Positions 58,083 to 64,000 of a stretch of 64,000 bases of DNA are shown piece after piece (position 1 is the first letter of the stretch; each line of letters opens with the position of its first letter). Made by a program: the position numbers and the translations under genes. This stretch comes from Liolophura sinensis (Eukaryota; Mollusca; Polyplacophora; Chitonida; Chitonidae): positions 38,923,385-38,987,384 of the forward strand of contig NC_088295.1 of the NCBI RefSeq assembly GCF_032854445.1, read 5' to 3'. A model generated the notes under the pieces. It made no database searches and was not told where the DNA came from. It saw only the letters and a list, made by a program, of their open reading frames with translations.

Positions 58083-61000
58083 TTAATTCGTTTTCTCTTT
58101 TTCTGACGCGTCCAGAAATCCCCACTTCTTTTTCAGGGTCTCAATGGTGACTTTTGTTTCACTCGGTCGTGATAACACCTCGTTCTGAGCATGTAATCCA
58201 AACCGAGGCTTGCTAAATTCAAAGTTATCAATATACCGTGGATCAGCTGGGTGACTCAAAGGCTGCCATCTGGCGGGAAAAAATCAGATAATATTCAGAC
58301 ATCATCACTGTGTATACTTGGTCAAAGAGTATAACTGAACATTGGAATTTCCTGAACGAATATGATTATAAAAGTACATTTCGTATTAAACTTAGGAGTC
58401 TCGGACAACAGGATAGGTATTTACAGAAAAGGCCATTGTCTTGGATGAAAGTTATCAGTTAAAGTCGACTGTTACTGTGAACGACCAGTTTTATGTCTCG
58501 TTAGAGCATCTGACTCAAGATGATTGATGGTTAATTGATGGTACTTTTATTACACGTCAGTTGCTCTTTGAGCTTGCACGGAAAATGTTATCGTAGATCA
58601 GTGCAAAGAAAAAAATACGTTTATTTCCATGCCGTTTCTTTGTTGAGTTAGTACATAATTTAAGACATCTTGAGAACAGAATTTGTAAGGCTGAATGCAA
58701 ATTCTGTGATTTTCTAAAAATCAGAAAATGGGAAACTTTTCACGCGCAATGGCTACTCGGGTCCAAGCTGATTCGATCATTGTTCCCTTCAGTGCGGTAA
58801 TACGTCTGTTGTTCATTCCTTTGACGTTTTATGAATTATAAAGCGTCATTGCTGTAAATGGAAAGGTCTGCCAGCAAACTGCGGATGGTCGTGGGTTTAC
58901 CCCGGGGCTGTGCCGGATTCCTCCCACCATAATGCTGACCGCCGTCGTATAAGTGGAATATTCTTGAGTACAAACACCAATCAAATAAATAAATAAATAA
59001 ACAAAGCGTCATCGCAAATGAATGAACAACCTACTACGTATAACTGAGGCCCGAATGAATTTGGGCGGCAAATGTTCCCCAGTTGCTCTCAAAATAAAAT
59101 GTCAGTGTTGAGATAAGGCACCTTATCGGTTGATTTTTTTTTTTCAGGAACGAACTCTCCCAGGTGTCTTAAACATCTGATGCATAATCAAAACTAAAGA
59201 TAAATCGCAATAAACCCATGCGTACGGAATGTTATAACTGTTATAACAGCTTACCTTGTATCGCAGCTAATTCGGACGTAGTTGGTCAGGTTAGCAGTGG
59301 ACATATGTACAGTCCTTAAATCGAAATAAAATTTGCTATAATAATTAGTCAGGGCATAGTTAAATTCTGAAGAAACTCAGTTGATCTATCCATCAGCATT
59401 GATGACTGAGTTATCATTTTAATATTTCATTTTGAATAAATGGGTTTTACAATGAGGAAGAGAAAGTCTGCAAATGCTGGCGGTAGCATTGTTTCTGATC
59501 AGTGATGTGAAGAACAGGTTTAGAAAGTTTAAGACAGTTTAACTCCTTAAAGAACCAAGAAAGAAAACAAAGAAAAGTCCGCAGAAGACAAGTAATCTAC
59601 AGACTATACTTAGTCTGCATTCTGGATCATCGTCTTGAAATGCACGATAATCTAGATAAACACACCTCATTGTGAAGATCAGGACATCTCCTGCTTGGAA
59701 ATCTGTTGTCTTCCACTGACCACCGAAACGACGGGTGATCTCAAACGGATCTTCAGTAAACCAACCAGTGCCTGCAGAAATTTGTTGACTATCGGTATCA
59801 AATTTAAATAGTCATGAAAAGTGTTATAAGCACATTCGTGAGAAACCTCCTGCAAGTTTGAGGTTTGCATTATACGCCTATGTTTGTAGCGTTCAGCAGT
59901 TTAGGGAGAATTAATGAAGGTTAACGCTCCTACCTTGTAGATGGTCTCTCTCCACATCCATATTCCCGTATGTCTCTTGAAAATGTTGAAATCTGTAAAT
60001 ATCAGCAAATACTGACAATATTTACTCTAGGAAAATTTACATTATTTCTATTCTCCACAGCTATGGGTATAACATACACCATGGGAGTATCATCATAGTG
60101 ACAATATAATTATTGTGTCAAGCATCTGAGATTATCTGGCAGGCAGGTGATTGGTTGACTGACTGGTTGCTTATTGTTTAACACGATTTGGTCATTCAGC
60201 AGAAGTCGTAAACAATACTTTGCCGTTACATAACCTGTATTGAATGGCATTAGATATAGTCGTACTCACTCGGGTAACTTGTGTGACCTTTCACAAACCG
60301 CTAGCGTGCCCATTTCCACGCTGACATCACCAAATGGTGTCCACATTGTATACAACTCGTCTGTACCACGTGACATGTATACGTTGTCCACGTGCGCTCC
60401 GGTGAATTCCTTTCTGTTAATCCCTCTGTTAAATCAAAGGAGAAAATGAGGAATATATGACTGTTAAAATGTATTTTTCTTATCAGCATGGAGACAGTTG
60501 ATGTGTATTTGTGTTGTGTAACATTTTCATACACGATCATATCCTAGCGTTTCCATGGTTCTCAAATCTTTGAATGGTTTTCAAGTCCTCGAAAGTCCTG
60601 TTTTACTACTGAATATCGTATTGATTTATGCTTAAAATGGACGGATAAGTAAGCCACCGAATCTTCAGACAAAGGATGGTATACTGACGCTAAATGGCCT
60701 CTGAAACTATAGCAGAATATGGATACAGCTCTATAAAAATGCACACTACATGTGCTGGTGAAGGAGCGGATTTAAACAAGCATTAGATTGTGGAAACGGT
60801 CAAACGACCTATTGCTACCAAGGTCCCAGGAACACTGACAGATGGACAATCCATCACAGATTCCCTGCCCACAACGGGGCCTGAACCCGCATCCCGTGTC
60901 CTATATATAGTGAGGGACAAGCAACTTAATCACTCCGTCCCGACTTCGCACAGTTAGAATGGCACGAAACACTGCACGGCTGTTTATATTGTACGACTTC

Positions 61001-63305
61001 CTAAATTGAATACATGTGAAGTATTTGTAATGAGATGAATCCGAAGACCTGATAAATTGCACAGAATGATATTACAATAATGATCGTAAAAAGAAAGAAT
61101 ACCGTAGCCATTTGTAGTCAAATGTTCGAGCTTCCTGTCCAAGAAGATTCTTGAAGAAACTAAAGGCTGTGAAAAAAATAGTTGTGTCAGATTGTTGTAA
61201 TCACACTTATTTCTTGATCATGTAATATACAAAAATAAAAAAGTTTAACTAAGTTAACCTGAACTTGAGCAGCGATGATGACGCTAGCTAAGCAAATTAA
61301 AGATAACTTTGCGTATATGGAAAGGTCATGATGGATAGACAAACAGGTAATTTTTTCGTTTTATTTCAGACAAGATGTCATAAAGATGATATGTTCGCAG
61401 TAAATGTATATATAATGATCATCCTGTTTAAATGTACTTACGTCTGGGTCCTTCCAGAACCTTAGAAACCGCTTCAACATGAGTTATTGGCCTGACACCC
61501 TATAAATAACGTAAAACAAAACAAAAACATAAAACAAAATCTATATTTTATCAGAGATGCATACTAGAACGAAACAATCCCCTAGCCCTAACCTTCTGAC
61601 CAATCCATTCCTTTAAGTAAATGCTGGATGAAGATTATGTTGGAAGATCAAGCTTCACGTGCATCCCCACGTTCATTACGCCTACAGTTCACTAGTTGGT
61701 GGAGGGCCAATGATTTCCGTACTTTTATAGAACAAGCACTTAGATTGTGGTTAATACCACATTTTACATAAGCTTCTGAACAAACTTCGTAGCAAGGTTA
61801 ATTATCCACAACACTGGGCGAAAACCATAGAGGACATTACAAGGCCATTTATTTTGTTCTTTGCAGTGATACATTTCACCACCATACTATGTGGACCAGA
61901 TGACACGTAATAGATCTTGGAATTTGAAAATTCAGAAGCACTACACCTGTTTACCTCCATGATCACACGTGGTTTAGTTCGTCAGTATCTTGCCAAATGT
62001 TAATGGTTTAATTCCTCCAACTATAAAAGTGATCGCCACTAACTTCCTTGAGTATGACGTGGAACAACAATCAATCCACACTCATGGAATCTTACCTCCA
62101 TGAAGGGTAGACACCCCCTACCACACTTTTGGTCTAACACCCCAGCCTCCCAGGGGTGACCCGTCTGTAACTTTCCCTCCCCGGCCTCAAGGATGTACTC
62201 TAACACGGCAAGCCTGGCTTGGGCTACCTCTCCGGGGTTGTGCAACCCGCGGATGAACAAATACCTACATTTCAATACAGATTATCAGATGCATTTATTT
62301 GTGAAGGAAGTCGTGGTACATGAGCGATGTACTTACTCTCTACACCACATAGTTTGTATCAGGCAAACACAGAGTCATGACAAATCTGACCACATTCGCA
62401 GTTTGTACACCTATGGTGGGTGCTAACAGAGGTACATCAACTACAGTTGCATTTTTCGAACACAGAGAATTTGTACCTCTATATTCAGTGGGCAGCTCTA
62501 TATAATGCAAAAAATGTAGGTATCAACTTTATTGTAGTTTACTCACCAGTGTTAGACTCGGTTCAATTGAGCAAGTCATGGCTTACTCGCAGGCTTTCGG
62601 AATGATCTTATATAACATGTAGGTCTACAAGCTTATGTTAATATGCGCCTTATCTTAATTTTTTCTTTATCTCATCTTAATTTATTCACTGTCAAAATAA
62701 AGGTAAAAAAGCACAGAGCACACTTGGAATCTGCTCGAAACAGCCTTTTAGATGTAGGTGATTTAATGGTGGTCTCTTGTTTTAAGAAAGCGGTTTTGTG
62801 TTTCTCGTGGCCGGGGTTTCTAAAACCGTTCATTTGTAAGAGCTAAATGTCTGTTCCGTTCGTCTTGTTTTCATCAGTACCTGGAAGAACAAGCTGTTTT
62901 CAGATTAATTTGTGCAAGTTTTAAGAAGAACGGAAAAAAGACAATGTAAAATTATTCCAAACTGTTTTGATATGCATATGAATGATTGAGGTTTCATGCC
63001 TCATTAGCAAGGCTCCGCCATATTATCGTGCCTGACGAGCTTTTGTTATGTAGGCTTAATCTTGAAATCGGAATCTTCCTTCCCAGTATAAGGTTGCCAA
63101 TGCATAAAATGTCCATGTATGGACCATATTCTACAACAGTTATAACTATACTATAACCATACCCTTTGTCTCTTAGCTCCTCCATCAAAGCCTGGCTGAC
63201 CCCCAGCAGGTGATTACAGTCGTGCAACTGACACAGCTCCGCTGATGGGAAGGTCACATCTCGCGTACCAAGGCGGACAACTCGTGCATCTCCGTCTGAC
63301 GTCAT
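58083..63305 (-). CDS. phytanoyl-CoA dioxygenase (PhyH) family protein, nine exons, complete
   Basis: Exons 63305-63163, 62264-62096, 61499-61442, 61166-61103, 60425-60270, 59992-59934, 59771-59666, 59314-59255 and 58269-58083 join with agreeing phases and GT/AG signals into 333 residues. The Fe(II) facial triad is visible: H156 and D158 in TGAHVDNVYMSRGT, and H255 in RTVHMSTANLTNYVRIS; R266 is the likely 2-oxoglutarate ligand. Other conserved text is RTFDYKWLR, LYTMWTPFGDVSVEMG, FGGQWKTTDFQAGDVLIF and CDTRWQP. The family hydroxylates varied small molecules, using O2 and 2-oxoglutarate. The sequence looks closer to bacterial-type PhyH proteins than to human PHYH or PHYHD1, so no symbol is given. 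There is no peroxisomal or secretion signal I can see. The substrate is unknown. Confidence 0.93.
58270..59254 (-). other. intron 8 of the PhyH family gene
   Basis: GTAAGC donor and CCGCCAG acceptor. It contains the second copy of the dispersed TTTCACGC..AATGGC repeat (about 58738-58773) and a SINE tail at 58863-59003. Confidence 0.8.
58863..59003 (+). repeat. SINE, major family, tail half
   Basis: GGTCTGCCAGCAAACTGCGG, CCTCCCACCATAATGCTG and an (AAAT)n end. It lies antisense within an intron of the PhyH family gene. Confidence 0.88.
60780..60945 (-). repeat. possible tRNA-derived repeat in intron 4 of the PhyH family gene
   Basis: The minus strand reads GGGACGGAGTGATTAAGTTG and then GGGTTCAGGCCCC, resembling the A and B boxes of a tRNA-like head. 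It is not the major family. The body is unidentified. Confidence 0.35.
61500..62095 (-). other. intron 2 of the PhyH family gene
   Basis: Donor GTAAGA and acceptor TTATTTATAG. No coding or repeat content was recognised. Confidence 0.8.
62265..63162 (-). other. intron 1 of the PhyH family gene
   Basis: The donor GTATGG was chosen because it alone restores the phase and gives DKGYLFIRGL, the expected family sequence. No other content was recognised; the small ORFs in it are not supported. Confidence 0.8.
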
Positions 63306-64000
63306 GTTGGTTATCAACGTAATGACTGCGCCGAAATGAGTAAATCAACAAATTAGACTATTAGAGTGTATGATTGATTGATTGATTTCTGAAGAAATTT
63401 TCACACATACTATGGCGGTCAGTTTTGTTGAAGAAAGGCTAGGCCTACTCAGCAAATTCCACGATTGGTCGTAGTTGACCTATACTGGTTAATGTATCAC
63501 TACAAACTACAGACCAAAACAAGGACGAATGAGCTTGTAAGGTCCTTAAATGATTTAGCAACGAACTGAGCTCGCATGATTAATCTATGCGTCGAAACAG
63601 ACATTCGTGTACCAGCCGTCGACCAATAAGGACGTTCCAGCATAATAATCGCAAAACTACGTAAGCCTATAACACAAACCACCAATGAGCTAAGAAAGTA
63701 TGTAAAGTATGAAATTATGCGGGACTCATACGGAGAGAAGCAGTCATGAGTTTTCAAAGATATTTGAAAGACGCAAACATGTTCTAGGCGAAAGAGTGAA
63801 ATCGGTCTTGAAATCGTGTACCATGCTAATGGATAAGCCGTCAATAATTCAACAGCTTGAGAACAAATGTGACCATAACCACAATCTAATCACCGGTACA
63901 TGCACTATAAAACAATGACAGGGTAAACCACAGACTTGTGGCAAGTTATACTGACGGATAGATAGAGGTGCACAGACGATTTTGATGGTAGATGCAAGTA
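63306..64000. other. upstream of the PhyH family gene, no other gene recognised
   Basis: It should contain the promoter and first untranslated sequence. A copy of the GAAACAGACATTCGTGTACC dispersed phrase lies at about 63595-63614. ORFs on both strands here overlap each other and lack protein features. Confidence 0.4.

Overview
This is animal nuclear DNA. Genes are split by GT..AG introns, polyadenylation signals are AATAAA, and short genes sit in long AT-rich spacers full of tRNA-derived SINEs, minisatellites and palindromic repeats. The proteins I recognise (CDC5L, ZNF593, IST1, a phytanoyl-CoA dioxygenase family enzyme and a SOCS-box protein) are clearly metazoan. The two main SINE families resemble conserved-tail SINEs I associate with molluscs and brachiopods, so a lophotrochozoan is my best guess. 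This rests on recall, not on a search.

Layout. 0.4-1.6 kb (+): the last three coding exons of CDC5L, a Prp19-complex splicing factor. 6.25-7.93 kb (-): a single-exon, disordered, basic 560-residue ORF (A). 8-27.5 kb: no recognisable gene; it holds a 127-bp palindrome leading into a 113-bp satellite, a 52-bp minisatellite, a 1.8-kb foldback element with terminal inverted repeats of about 360 bp, a SINE split by an AT-rich insertion, and several SINEs. 27.75-28.87 kb (+): single-exon ORF B. 30.8-32.2 kb: 37-bp and 34/19-bp minisatellites that create long false ORFs. 36.9-38.0 kb (-) and 44.6-45.7 kb (-): single-exon ORFs C and D. 47.5-49.6 kb (-): ZNF593, three exons, complete. 52.3-55.7 kb (-): IST1, three exons, complete. 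56.6-57.8 kb (+): a SOCS-box protein, divergent from IST1. 58.1-63.3 kb (-): a nine-exon phytanoyl-CoA dioxygenase family gene, convergent with the SOCS-box gene.

The recognised genes are housekeeping or cellular-machinery genes (splicing, ribosome biogenesis, ESCRT-III, ubiquitin-ligase adaptor, 2-oxoglutarate oxygenase). Their order does not suggest one shared pathway. ORFs A-D are the unexplained part: four unrelated-looking, single-exon, low-complexity proteins spread over 40 kb with no family I can name. I found no complete autonomous transposon, tRNA or rRNA gene, CRISPR array or viral gene. Exon boundaries were placed by hand from splice signals and phase agreement.
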